Positions 8,504-16,396 of a stretch of 64,000 nt of DNA are shown piece after piece. A model generated the notes under the pieces. It searched no databases, was not told where the DNA came from, and saw only the letters and a program-made list of their open reading frames with translations. Every line of letters starts with the position of its first letter. Position 1 is the stretch's first letter. This DNA is from Variovorax sp. J22G73 (GTDB lineage Bacteria > Pseudomonadota > Gammaproteobacteria > Burkholderiales > Burkholderiaceae_C), in the NCBI RefSeq assembly GCF_030317035.1, contig NZ_JASZYK010000006.1:310001-374000 (forward strand). The letters run 5' to 3'. Made by a program: the position numbers and the translations under genes.

Positions 8504-8563
8504 CGCGGTCTAAAGCACTACGGCTCATAAGTACACGGACTTTTAGTTCGCGGACTATGAGTA
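8504..8563. promoter_or_regulatory. C-box-like operator repeats between the XRE gene and the divergent gene
   Basis: Two close repeats GACTTTTAGTT (8538-8548) and GACTATGAGTA (8553-8563) stand 15 bp apart and match the C-box form GACT-3nt-AGTC recognised by controller proteins. Weaker relatives are GTCTAAAGCAC at 8508 and GGCTCATAAGT at 8522. The spacing suits a controller dimer pair acting on one or both divergent promoters. Confidence 0.5.
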
Positions 8564-8680
8564 TCTTTTTGATATGATTTTTACAGCCCTTTCCGCGCCT
8601 TGGCTTTGCCGATGCGCAGAGACTTGCAGGAACACTCATTGCGAAAGATGCGGGCCGTCCCGCCACAGGAATAGCCGACC

Positions 8681-9121
8681 ATGACACTCCCACTGCTGCT
8701 GATGCTCGCAGTTGCACTGGTTTTTTTCTACTGGGCCTACTTCGCGTTCCCGCGCAAAATTCGGACCAGGCGCGAGGAGTTGCTCCGGGAGCAAGGGCAG
8801 ACATCCGGTGCGGCATTCTTCCCAGTCGATCCTCGCCGCATGCTGGGCGATTGGGACGGAACCTGCATCCTGTTCGACCCAGACGCGCGCAAGGCCTGCA
8901 TCGTCAGTCGCGGAAAGAAAGCCCGGACCGTCGATTTCCACTACTTCCAGACTTGGCAGCTCTTGTGGACCGAATATCCTGAAAACCCGTTGTTTCGCTT
9001 TCAGCACGTGCACTTCCTCTTCGAGACCAGTGACTTTGATCGCCCAACGATCCGCGTCGCCGTGCCATCCAAGTCCGACGGCGAGGCGTGGAACGCCAAG
9101 CTCTCTATCCTGATGCCCTGA
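8681..9121 (+). CDS. Small membrane-anchored protein, unknown function
   Basis: The 146-residue product starts with a single hydrophobic helix (residues about 2-24, LPLLLMLAVALVFFYWAYFA) followed by a positively charged stretch, so the remaining 115 residues probably face the cytoplasm. The soluble part contains VDPRRMLGDWDGTCILFDPD and ends SKSDGEAWNAKLSILMP; I recognise no family. It is divergent from the XRE regulator gene, with the C-box-like repeats between them. It lies 28 bp upstream of the phosphoesterase-HAD gene group on the same strand. Confidence 0.6.
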   Translation: MTLPLLLMLAVALVFFYWAYFAFPRKIRTRREELLREQGQTSGAAFFPVDPRRMLGDWDGTCILFDPDARKACIVSRGKKARTVDFHYFQTWQLLWTEYPENPLFRFQHVHFLFETSDFDRPTIRVAVPSKSDGEAWNAKLSILMP

Positions 9122-9149
9122 GCGCTCTGCTGAAAATGGGCCTACCGAT

Positions 9150-9677
9150 GTGAAGCTGCTCATCCTTTCGGACCTGCACCTCGCGTTCGGCACGTTTCTC
9201 GTACCGAGGGTCGACTGCGATGTCGTGATGCTGCAGGGGACATCTCTGTGCCCGGCTCCAGGGCCATGCGCTGGGCCCGGCAGGCAGAGAATTTCGGGGA
9301 GCCTGTCCTCATCGTCTCGTGCCCGGCAACTACGAGTTCCGCCAAGGCGTTCTGCAGACCACGCTCAAGGAAATGGCGCTCACCGTGAGGTCGTGCAACG
9401 TGCACCTTCTGGCGCCCGGCGAGGCCGTGATTGCCGGCGTCCGCTTTCTGGGCTGCACGCTGTGGACGGACTTCGAACAGCCGATCCAGACCAAGACGGG
9501 GTTGCTGGTAGACACCGAGCGGGCCATCCGTCGCTCTGGGTTCACGGCCAGGTCCACGCGAGCCTCGACTACGAACCCGGCAACTGCCAAGTGGTGTGCA
9601 ACCTGCGGGGGTACTTGCGGCACAGCCGCGACCAGGAGAATAAGCAGTTCAACCCCGAGCTCGTGGTCGAGGTATGA
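9150..9677 (+). pseudogene. Decayed calcineurin-like phosphoesterase gene
   Basis: It starts from a GTG with KLLILSDLHLAFGTF, the first metal motif. The frame then breaks: GDISVPGSRAMRWARQAENF lies in another frame and PGNYEFRQG in the third. FLGCTLWTDFEQPIQTKTG follows, then about 100 residues present in the intact relative at 11925-12770 are missing. The last part returns to the first frame with WVHGQVHASLDY and VVCNLRGYL. The missing block includes one of the metal-binding histidines. It is a pseudogene of the same family as 11925-12770. Its TGA still overlaps the next ATG (ATGA at 9674), a relic of coupled translation. Confidence 0.8.
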
Positions 9678-9889
9678 GTGATATCCAGTCGTCTACCCAC
9701 ACGATCCAGCAAGTGCTGGCTGCCGCGACCGTGGTCGCGGGTGGGGACCTTGAGGGGGCCATCCTCTGGTTCAGGAACGAGCCACTTGCGCTGTTCGACA
9801 ACAGGATCGCCGAGTCGCTGGTAGCTGAAGGGCGAGCTGCCGATGTGCTCAATCTCCTAGAGTCCTTCCAGGCCGGGTTTGTCGGATGA
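9674..9889 (+). CDS. Stand-alone DUF2384 (MbcA/ParS/Xre antitoxin C-terminal-like) domain protein
   Basis: The 71-residue product resembles the DUF2384 domain found at the C-terminus of Xre/MbcA antitoxins: a helix ending in GGDLEGAILWFRNEPLALF, then AADVLNLLESFQAGFVG. In antitoxins this part binds the partner toxin and aids dimer formation. Here it stands alone, without the DNA-binding half. It overlaps the phosphoesterase pseudogene and the HAD gene by ATGA junctions on both sides. A similar domain is fused to the phosphoesterase at 10449-11384, which suggests that DUF2384 works together with these phosphoesterases rather than as a classical antitoxin. Confidence 0.6.
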   Translation: MSDIQSSTHTIQQVLAAATVVAGGDLEGAILWFRNEPLALFDNRIAESLVAEGRAADVLNLLESFQAGFVG

Positions 9890-10452
9890 TGAAGTCCTGT
9901 ACTGGCCGTCTACCCATGACAGAAGCCACGCCGACCCATGACGCCGTTGGCCGCACTGGTGATTCCAGCGATTTGCTGTTCCTGGATATCGATGGTGTTC
10001 TTCATCCTGTCGGCGTGGACTACTCGTTCAGCAGCAGGTTCTTCAGCCATTTGCCGCTTTTGGAAGAACTCCTTCGGGAGTTCAAGTCTGTCAATGTCGT
10101 CATCTCGTCGGATTGGCGACGAGCCGAAAGCATCGAGCAACTGCAGCGGTATTTCAGCGATGACATCCGGCACCGGATCATCGGAGCGACGCCGCAAATT
10201 GATCCCAATGCGGCCGTCCACCACCGGCGTCAGTTGGAAATCCAGGCTTGGCTCGATGGGAACGGTCGCAGCGACGCGGAATGGGTCGCGCTTGACGATT
10301 GGCCCTCGAGCTTCGAACCCGGCTTCGCGCGGCTCGTGCTCACCGATTCCAAACAGGCGTTCGATCAGGACAGACTCCAAGAGCTGCGCTCACACTTCTT
10401 GCGGTTCACGGCTGGCCGGTGCTTCGTCTCCGCCTCGACGTGCATGAAATGA
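9886..10452 (+). CDS. HAD-superfamily phosphatase, Swiss-army-knife RNA-repair type
   Basis: The 188-residue product (ATG at 9886 in an ATGA overlap; an alternative ATG lies at 9916) has HAD motif I LLFLDIDGVLHP, motif II VVISSDWRR and motif IV WVALDDWPSSF. It lacks a large cap, as in the HAD_SAK family found in bacterial RNA-repair gene sets. The likely reaction is removal of a terminal or small-molecule phosphate with an Asp nucleophile. It shares clear similarity with the second HAD protein at 11476-11928. The stop overlaps the next gene by ATGA (10449-10452). Confidence 0.75.
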   Translation: MMKSCTGRLPMTEATPTHDAVGRTGDSSDLLFLDIDGVLHPVGVDYSFSSRFFSHLPLLEELLREFKSVNVVISSDWRRAESIEQLQRYFSDDIRHRIIGATPQIDPNAAVHHRRQLEIQAWLDGNGRSDAEWVALDDWPSSFEPGFARLVLTDSKQAFDQDRLQELRSHFLRFTAGRCFVSASTCMK

Positions 10453-11384
10453 AACCTGCTGCCTCTTCGAAGCTCCACGCGCAATCCGAGCGCGAACAGT
10501 CGGCGCCCAAGCTGATGTTCTTCGGCGATCCCCACGGCGATCTCGAGTCTGTGGTCGCCGCAGTCGAACGCTGCCGGCCTGAGGCCATCGTGCTGCTGGG
10601 CGACATCCAGGCGCGCCGACCGCTGCACGTCGAGTTGGGGCCGATCCTGGATATGACCGAGATCTGTCTCATCCACGGAAACCACGACACGGACGCCGAC
10701 GCCGACTACGACAATCTGTGGGGATCAGAGCTCGCCGACCGCAACCTACACGGGCGGATCGTCGAGATCGCGGGGTTCAAGGTCGCGGGCCTGGGCGGTA
10801 TCTTCCGCAGCAAGATCTGGGATCCGCGGCGGCCGATCGACGAAGCCGCGTTCCAGTCAAGCGTTGCCATGTGCCGAACCATGAAGCGCGAAGAAACGTG
10901 GCGCGGCGGCGTTTCGCGTCGGCACCGGTCAAGTATTTTCCCGGATGAGTACCAGCAGCTGCTGCGAAGCGGCCTCGCCGACATCCTGGTGACGCACGAG
11001 GCGCCGGCGGCCCACCCGCATGGCTGGCAGGTGATCGATGAGCTCGCCGAGACGCTCGGTGTCCAGTTGGTGGTCCATGGCCACCATCATCAGAACATCG
11101 ACTATCTCGCGGAGGGGATGCAGACCGCTGCGGCATCGTTTCGGGCCTTTGGGGTCGACATGGGCTCGCACCTAGCGTGGCCTCGGGATGAGACCGAGCC
11201 GGGAAGTCCGCCCCAAGACTTGCTGGAGTTCGCTGCTCAGGTGTTCGGCACAGAGGCTCAAGCGTGGTTGGGCAAACCGCACGAATGGCTCGACGGCCAA
11301 ACGCCAGCGGCGTTCGCGGCCGGGGGTGGTTCGGAAAAGGTGCGATCGATGCTCAACGCGATTCAACACGGCGGTGTCGTATGA
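10449..11384 (+). CDS. Calcineurin-like phosphoesterase fused to a C-terminal DUF2384 domain
   Basis: The start is the ATG at 10449, overlapping the HAD stop. The 311-residue product has a complete metallophosphoesterase set: FFGDPHGD, VLLGDIQ, LIHGNHDTD, ILVTHEAP and LVVHGHHHQ, so a two-metal site is expected. After FGVDMGSHLAWPRDE comes a C-terminal domain of about 55 residues (WLGKPHEWLDGQTPAAFAAG, then SEKVRSMLNAIQHG) that matches the DUF2384 pattern of Xre/MbcA antitoxins. I am not aware of this fusion being described as a system. Substrates may be RNA ends or cyclic nucleotides; the sequence does not decide. Confidence 0.75.
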   Translation: MKPAASSKLHAQSEREQSAPKLMFFGDPHGDLESVVAAVERCRPEAIVLLGDIQARRPLHVELGPILDMTEICLIHGNHDTDADADYDNLWGSELADRNLHGRIVEIAGFKVAGLGGIFRSKIWDPRRPIDEAAFQSSVAMCRTMKREETWRGGVSRRHRSSIFPDEYQQLLRSGLADILVTHEAPAAHPHGWQVIDELAETLGVQLVVHGHHHQNIDYLAEGMQTAAASFRAFGVDMGSHLAWPRDETEPGSPPQDLLEFAAQVFGTEAQAWLGKPHEWLDGQTPAAFAAGGGSEKVRSMLNAIQHGGVV

Positions 11385-11479
11385 GGACCGCCGCGACACC
11401 GTTCTGTGCCTTCGGCTTTGGCATAGGCACGCACCTGGCGTGGCCGCTGGGTGGGAGTGGATGGGGAGGTCCGGCGTGA
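11381..11479 (+). pseudogene. Remnant of a second phosphoesterase tail
   Basis: A 32-codon frame beginning in an ATGA overlap at 11381 encodes RTAATPFCAFGFGIGTHLAW. This repeats the segment TAAASFRAFGVDMGSHLAW that precedes the DUF2384 domain in the gene just upstream. It then stops. This is most simply the leftover of a duplicated phosphoesterase gene whose remainder was deleted, and it shows that the operon grew by module duplication. Confidence 0.6.
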
Positions 11480-11928
11480 TCCTGTTCCTCGACTTCGACG
11501 GTGTGCTGCATCCGGAGGGGGAAAATCACATCCTCAACGGTGGCGCCGACTTCTGCTTCCTGCCACGCCTGGAGGAATTGCTGCGCGAGTTCCCACACGT
11601 GAAGATCGTGATCAGCTCATCCTGGCGCGAGCAGCTCCTCTATCAATCCTTGCTGAAACCATTCTCCAGCGACATCCGAGCCCGAATCCTTGGAGCTACT
11701 CCGCACTCAGGTTTCGGGCTTCCACCGCCGTACAGGAAGCGCGAAGGAGAAATCCTTGCCTGGCTCCAGCTCCACGATGCCGTCGACGAACCTTGGGTTG
11801 CGCTCGACGATGCCTATTGGCAGTTCGACCATTGCAAGGACCACTTGGTGGTCTGTGGCTCGTTCACAGGCTTCGACGAAAAAGTGAGTGCCGGGCTTCG
11901 CGCGCGCTTTGACGAGGTGTCCCGATGA
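11476..11928 (+). CDS. Second HAD-superfamily phosphatase of the Swiss-army-knife type
   Basis: I place the start at the GTG at 11476, which has GGGGAGGT six bases upstream and gives MILFLDFDGVLHPEG; the ATG at 11461 is an alternative. The 150-residue product has motif I LFLDFDGVLHP, motif II IVISSSWRE and motif IV WVALDDAYWQF. It is a paralogue of the protein at 9886-10452, slightly shorter at both ends. Its stop overlaps the ATG of the following phosphoesterase (11925-11928). The repeated order phosphoesterase then HAD indicates that the two activities act on the same pathway. Confidence 0.75.
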   Translation: MILFLDFDGVLHPEGENHILNGGADFCFLPRLEELLREFPHVKIVISSSWREQLLYQSLLKPFSSDIRARILGATPHSGFGLPPPYRKREGEILAWLQLHDAVDEPWVALDDAYWQFDHCKDHLVVCGSFTGFDEKVSAGLRARFDEVSR

Positions 11929-12770
11929 ATGTGCTGATTCTTTCCGACCTTCACCTCGAGTTCGCGCCCTTCGAGCCGAAGCCTAATCTCGAGTTCGATG
12001 CTGTCATCCTCGCCGGCGACATTCATTCGCCCGCGAAGCGGGCCGTCCAGTGGGCAGCGGATCGCTTTCGCGGCAAGCCCGTGATTTATCTGTTGGGAAA
12101 CCACGAATACTACGATGGGCGCCTCGACACGACGCTGGCTGAAGCACATCGCGAGGCCGAAGGAACCAATGTCCATCTGCTCGATAGTGACGAGTTGGTG
12201 ATCGATGGCGTGCGCTTCCTTGGCGCAACGCTGTGGACCGACTTCGCGCTCGCCATTGAGACGCCTGAAGGTCCGGTCAGCGATGTCGGGCGCGCCATGA
12301 AGATGGCAACCAATCTGCTGAACGACTACGCGCTGATCCGCACGTTCGACGAGTCGGCGGAGCCCGATACCTGGCGCTACAAGCAAGGAAGAAAGCTCCA
12401 GGCGGCGGACACGCTTCGGATTCATCAGGCGCAGCGCGCGTGGCTGCGAAACAGGCTTTCGGAACCGGTTGCTGGACCGACGGTGGTGGTGACGCACCAT
12501 GCACCTCATCGCGGCTCGCTGACTCGGCGCTACGCCGACGATTGGGCCTCGGCGGCATTCGTGACCGAGCTTCCGGAAACCTACTTCGATGTGCCCGTGC
12601 TTTGGGTGCATGGCCATACGCATCAGCAGCTTGACTATCGAGTGCATTCTTGCCGGGTCGTGTGTAACCCCCGCGGCTATGTGAACTGGAGTGGCAGAAT
12701 CGAGAACAAGGAGTTCGACCCTCGTCTGGTCATCGGCATCCCTGTCTTGGCAGGTGACGACGGGTCGTGA
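11925..12770 (+). CDS. Calcineurin-like metallophosphoesterase
   Basis: The 281-residue product has all the calcineurin-like metal motifs: LILSDLHLEF, VILAGDIHS, IYLLGNHEYYDG, VVVTHHAPH and WVHGHTHQQLDY. It is the intact relative of the pseudogene at 9150-9677 and differs from the DUF2384-fused enzyme at 10449-11384 in the insert between the fourth and fifth motifs. It is the last gene of the overlapping set. A role in 2',3'-cyclic phosphate or nucleotide hydrolysis within an RNA-repair or signalling pathway is inferred from family and neighbours only. Confidence 0.82.
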   Translation: MNVLILSDLHLEFAPFEPKPNLEFDAVILAGDIHSPAKRAVQWAADRFRGKPVIYLLGNHEYYDGRLDTTLAEAHREAEGTNVHLLDSDELVIDGVRFLGATLWTDFALAIETPEGPVSDVGRAMKMATNLLNDYALIRTFDESAEPDTWRYKQGRKLQAADTLRIHQAQRAWLRNRLSEPVAGPTVVVTHHAPHRGSLTRRYADDWASAAFVTELPETYFDVPVLWVHGHTHQQLDYRVHSCRVVCNPRGYVNWSGRIENKEFDPRLVIGIPVLAGDDGS

Positions 12771-13167
12771 GTTACCTCTGCTCAGGTTGGTGCTGCAGAC
12801 TCCGTGGATACCGACCATGAGCAAAATGCACCTACTTTTGCATGTCGGAGCCGGCCTTCCTAGCGTTGTATGCGCGCTTTGGGCGCCCACATCGGAGAAC
12901 ATTCGCAACGCCTGCGCGGCCAATAGCAGTGCACGATGCCATGACGGGGAGAACCTGTGTGCCAGCGGACCGCCCGCAGGGCGCCTGCTTACCAAGTAAA
13001 TTGATTCAACAATCGGCGCGATAGGCAGCCGAACCTTGCGCTGTGCGCCTGTGCATGTGTCACAGGGCCTACTCAGCCGCTACAGCATGTTGAAAGAGCG
13101 CACTTGACGTATCTGGGGGCTGATGATCTGATCTAGCACGAAAGCACGAGCGGACGAGGAGATCATC
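12771..13167. other. Gap with no supported gene
   Basis: Short open frames exist (for example one of 60 codons from 12818), but none has a good ribosome site or family resemblance. A GGAGG-like site appears only at the far end, just before the GTG at 13168. The stretch probably holds the promoter of the three-gene locus that follows. Confidence 0.4.
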
Positions 13168-13617
13168 GTGATCACAATTGCCTTCCTCAGCATTTGGGGA
13201 CCGTCAACGGGTTCCAACTTCCCTCCTGTCGAAGACGCGTTGTCTCGGCGGGTGCTTAGGTACCTCGTCGTAAACGGCTCCGGTAAGGTCTTGCCGGGAA
13301 AAAACGGGGTCGGCGAAGTACTTGTGGGTTGGATCAGACAAGGTCCCCTGAAGGCCATTAGTACGTCGGAGCCACCCCAGCCGCCCTACAAATGGCTCTG
13401 CCCGGTGGAAGTCGCATTCACGGGACCGAGACCTCCCGACTTTCCAAACGTCGACAAGGTCTTTCAGCCTGACCTCTCCAGATGGGAGAACTACTCATTC
13501 AGTGAAGCCGACAAGGTACTTGCGTCATTGGACGAGTTGGTGTTTCCCTTGATTCGTAAGTCGGTTTGCGACCCGATTTCAGCGTGGCTTGCCGAGACAA
13601 AGTCGGAATCGGCGTAG
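13168..13617 (+). CDS. Unknown protein, first gene of a three-gene locus
   Basis: A GTG start at 13168 follows GAGGAG at good spacing. The 149-residue product begins VITIAFLSIWGPSTGSNF and is rich in prolines in its middle (SEPPQPPYKWLCPVEVAFTG). It ends in a helical segment. I recognise no family and see no signal peptide. It is followed after 3 bp by the membrane-active-looking protein at 13621 and, 29 bp after that gene, by the large coiled-coil protein at 14427, so the three are likely co-expressed. Confidence 0.6.
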   Translation: MITIAFLSIWGPSTGSNFPPVEDALSRRVLRYLVVNGSGKVLPGKNGVGEVLVGWIRQGPLKAISTSEPPQPPYKWLCPVEVAFTGPRPPDFPNVDKVFQPDLSRWENYSFSEADKVLASLDELVFPLIRKSVCDPISAWLAETKSESA

Positions 13618-13620
13618 GGC

Positions 13621-14397
13621 ATGATGACTGAGTCCGAAGCGCAAAAGGCCTACTACGGCCGCCTCCAATATGAATCCGACCTGCGGCTGCAGGCCGCCAC
13701 TGCACGCGCAGCGCTCTCGACCGCTAAGGGATACCGAAGTGCTGTCGTCAAACCTGGTTGGGCCGATGCGGTCAACTCCGCGGAACTGACCGCGATCGGT
13801 GCAGGTTTGATGGCAGGAGCAGCCAGCGCAACTCCGGTAGGGTGGCTCGGCGGCGCAATAGCTTTCGTCGGACTTTCTCTGACAGGCTATGGGCTCGCCG
13901 GATCCGCTGCCTATCTGACGCAAGCTGTTGCACAAACATTCCCTTGGATTCCGGGCGCATCTTCCGCAACCGGACTCGGTGAGCGATTCGATGCCTACAC
14001 CCCACATCTCCCTGAGCGAGAAAATGCAGGCTTAGACGAGTTTGCCATTGACCATATCAAGGGTTCAACCCTTCAACATTATCTGAAGAAGCTCGGCGCC
14101 GGCGCCACAGCCGAAGTACCGTCTCTTCCGACAAAAGTAGACCCCTTCATAAATGGTCTAGAGCGAGACTTACAACGGCTTGAACGTGAAATAGATGAGA
14201 TCGAAAGGGAGCAAAACAGGAAACCAAACATCAAGAAGGCTACGCCTCAACACAAACAGGGGTTACCCCCTCCGACGGGTCCGGTGCTCCATCTCAGGTC
14301 CGCCCAGGAAATGCGCGGCGGCCGCGAGCGCAGCGACGGCTTTGGTAACTATGCTGGTCCAGACCAACCCAACGATCGCGTCAGAAATACCGCCTGA
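13621..14397 (+). CDS. Protein with a glycine-rich hydrophobic hairpin and C-terminal coiled coil
   Basis: The 258-residue product has a helical N-terminal part of about 50 residues. A long glycine/alanine-rich hydrophobic region at about residues 54-105 follows (GAGLMAGAASATPVGWLGG, then AIAFVGLSLTGYGLAGSAA), which could form a transmembrane hairpin of the kind seen in pore-forming proteins. A short coiled coil rich in Glu and Arg comes next (ERDLQRLEREIDEIERE), and the tail is basic and disordered. No family is recognised. The layout suggests a membrane-inserting component that pairs with the coiled-coil protein downstream. Confidence 0.6.
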   Translation: MMTESEAQKAYYGRLQYESDLRLQAATARAALSTAKGYRSAVVKPGWADAVNSAELTAIGAGLMAGAASATPVGWLGGAIAFVGLSLTGYGLAGSAAYLTQAVAQTFPWIPGASSATGLGERFDAYTPHLPERENAGLDEFAIDHIKGSTLQHYLKKLGAGATAEVPSLPTKVDPFINGLERDLQRLEREIDEIEREQNRKPNIKKATPQHKQGLPPPTGPVLHLRSAQEMRGGRERSDGFGNYAGPDQPNDRVRNTA

Positions 14398-14426
14398 ACT
14401 AGAAATCATAAATTCGAGGAGAAGCG

Positions 14427-15956
14427 ATGACCGACCTTGCCTCAATCTTGAATATCGAAGACGTCCTCAAGAATCTTCGCGAGCCTGCGCGGTCAGAGGA
14501 TCCGCCGTGGTTGAAGAAGCTTAAGGATTCATTCAAAACGTCTCAATCCGCGGCGCCGTCCGAGGAGCCTCAAGCCGGTCCACTTGAGTTCGAACTTTGG
14601 CTGGCCAGTCTCGTCCGAGCACTCGCAAACGCTCGCGTGGCGTCGACGGATTGGATGGCGCTCGTGTCAGCGCAGGACGCGATCTCATTGCAGGTGAACG
14701 AAGGACAGATGCAAATGCAGTCTCTCGTCGGCGAAGAGATTCCCAGCAGGCTGTTCAACCAGACGCAGTTGGACCACCAGATCCAGCAGTCGGAGATCGC
14801 GGCGGTCTCACGCGAGGAACACGCCGGGAGATTGGCGAAAGTGATCTCGAAAGTGGAGTTGGAAAGAGAGCGTGCAGTTCAGGCGCATCGTGCTCTAGCG
14901 TTCGTCCAGTTCAACCGAGACACATCGCCAGCGCCCGCCGAGAATTTCGCAAAAGGCAGGGATGATCGGTTCGTTCCTTTCGATGCGAATGGCAGCGTCT
15001 TACATGGATCAATCGGCGCGGCCGAGTTTTTGGCGACTCAGGCGATGGAAGTTGGGTTGGCCCGCGACAAGGATGAGCGGGAGAACGTCAACCACCAGGC
15101 CTCGCAATTGCGAGCGGCTCAACTCTCGATGAGAGAGTCCATCGAGAATATCGACGTCGAGGCCCAAAGCCTTGCCAAGCGGAAAGCTCTGCTGGAACAA
15201 CGCTTGGCGCAGCTGTCCGAACGCCTCAAAGGGAAAAATCTTGACTTCGACCGCCGTACAGAGAACGTCCTCAAGAGCTATCAGAAAGCGATTTCCTCTG
15301 TAGAGGCACGAGCCCGAGGGCTCGCGAGCTCACTGGAACTCGTCTTCCAAAGCATGGCGCCGGACGAACTACTCCAAGAACTCAATGATTCCGCCCGAGC
15401 CGCGCAGGAGGATCGAGGATCTCAGTTGGACGTGATCGAGATGAATCTTCGAGGCATCGAAGACTGGCTCGGCGCCATCGCTGCGCGGACCTTCCGCACT
15501 GTCTGGGGATTCCCCGTCGAACTGATCAACGAAGACAATAAGGCGTTCTCCGGTAAATGCCTTGTTGAGCTTGGAAAAATTGTCTTTACGAAAAATCTGG
15601 ACCTTTTCAGAGTCCGCGGCGTGCGTCTCTTAGGTCTAGGTGCCTCCGACCCAATTCCAGGTGTGCAGGTAATTTGTTCGCCTTCCAATCCGACGCAAGT
15701 AATTGCAGGACTGCCAGCGCCATCGACTCAGCCAACACGTGCTGCCAGCCAGCATGGGTGGCTGACTTCGCGACCGGAATCGACAGAAGGGTTTTGGGGG
15801 ACAAAGAATTTTTGGAATGTCGCACCTGTCGGCGAATGGACGATCGAGGTGTCACCGACGTTCTTGGACTCTGCCCATAAAACGCCAAAACTAAAATGCG
15901 TTTTCGAACTCCTCGTCGATTACCGAGAGTGGATCACCTCGCCGTCGATTAGTTGA
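14427..15956 (+). CDS. Large coiled-coil protein with a beta-rich C-terminal domain, unknown family
   Basis: The ATG at 14427 has GAGGAG eight bases upstream. The 509-residue product is acidic and largely helical from about residue 95 to 350, with heptad-like stretches (ERENVNHQASQLRAAQLSMR; AKRKALLEQRLAQLSERLKG). The last 150 residues are predicted beta-rich (VRGVRLLGLGASDPIPGVQV; GEWTIEVSPTFLDS; VFELLVDYREWI) and look like a lectin- or receptor-type module. The layout, a long helical stalk with a beta domain, recalls secreted toxin or contractile-structure components, but no specific motif supports an assignment. Confidence 0.6.
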   Translation: MTDLASILNIEDVLKNLREPARSEDPPWLKKLKDSFKTSQSAAPSEEPQAGPLEFELWLASLVRALANARVASTDWMALVSAQDAISLQVNEGQMQMQSLVGEEIPSRLFNQTQLDHQIQQSEIAAVSREEHAGRLAKVISKVELERERAVQAHRALAFVQFNRDTSPAPAENFAKGRDDRFVPFDANGSVLHGSIGAAEFLATQAMEVGLARDKDERENVNHQASQLRAAQLSMRESIENIDVEAQSLAKRKALLEQRLAQLSERLKGKNLDFDRRTENVLKSYQKAISSVEARARGLASSLELVFQSMAPDELLQELNDSARAAQEDRGSQLDVIEMNLRGIEDWLGAIAARTFRTVWGFPVELINEDNKAFSGKCLVELGKIVFTKNLDLFRVRGVRLLGLGASDPIPGVQVICSPSNPTQVIAGLPAPSTQPTRAASQHGWLTSRPESTEGFWGTKNFWNVAPVGEWTIEVSPTFLDSAHKTPKLKCVFELLVDYREWITSPSIS

Positions 15957-16396
15957 AAAGACAAACGAGGCTGTTGAGGTGCACCGACAATTGACTTCCA
16001 ATCGCTCCGCTCAACATCCAGGAAGCCAGCGTTTCCGAGAAGTTGGCACAGCGGTTGATGAAGCAGGAAATCTTAATCGTTGAATGGCTTAGGAACGGAG
16101 CGGCGTTGGCGAGATCAGCACAGTGCCTGAAAACTCATCAGCCGCACTTCTAGGCCGCGGTCCGCAACGAGAAATTGCTCACGGACGTCACCGGCATATT
16201 CACCAGATCCCGAACCGCAAGCTTTCGAACTATGTCGTGCAAGCTCATTGGCATGCTGAAAGCCCCCTTATATTGCAACTACCCTATTGGAGAAATTGTT
16301 GTAACAAACTATGATGAGGCGCTAAGCATGGTCGCCTGCAGTGGTTCGAATGCTGCGGATTGAGCGTGCGTCTCACATTTTTTGGGAGCGTCAGGG
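15957..16396. other. Gap with no supported gene
   Basis: Two overlapping open frames of about 62 codons (from 16123 and 16175) lack ribosome sites and family resemblance. The stretch probably holds the promoter of the defence-like operon starting at 16397; I see no clear promoter consensus. Confidence 0.4.
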
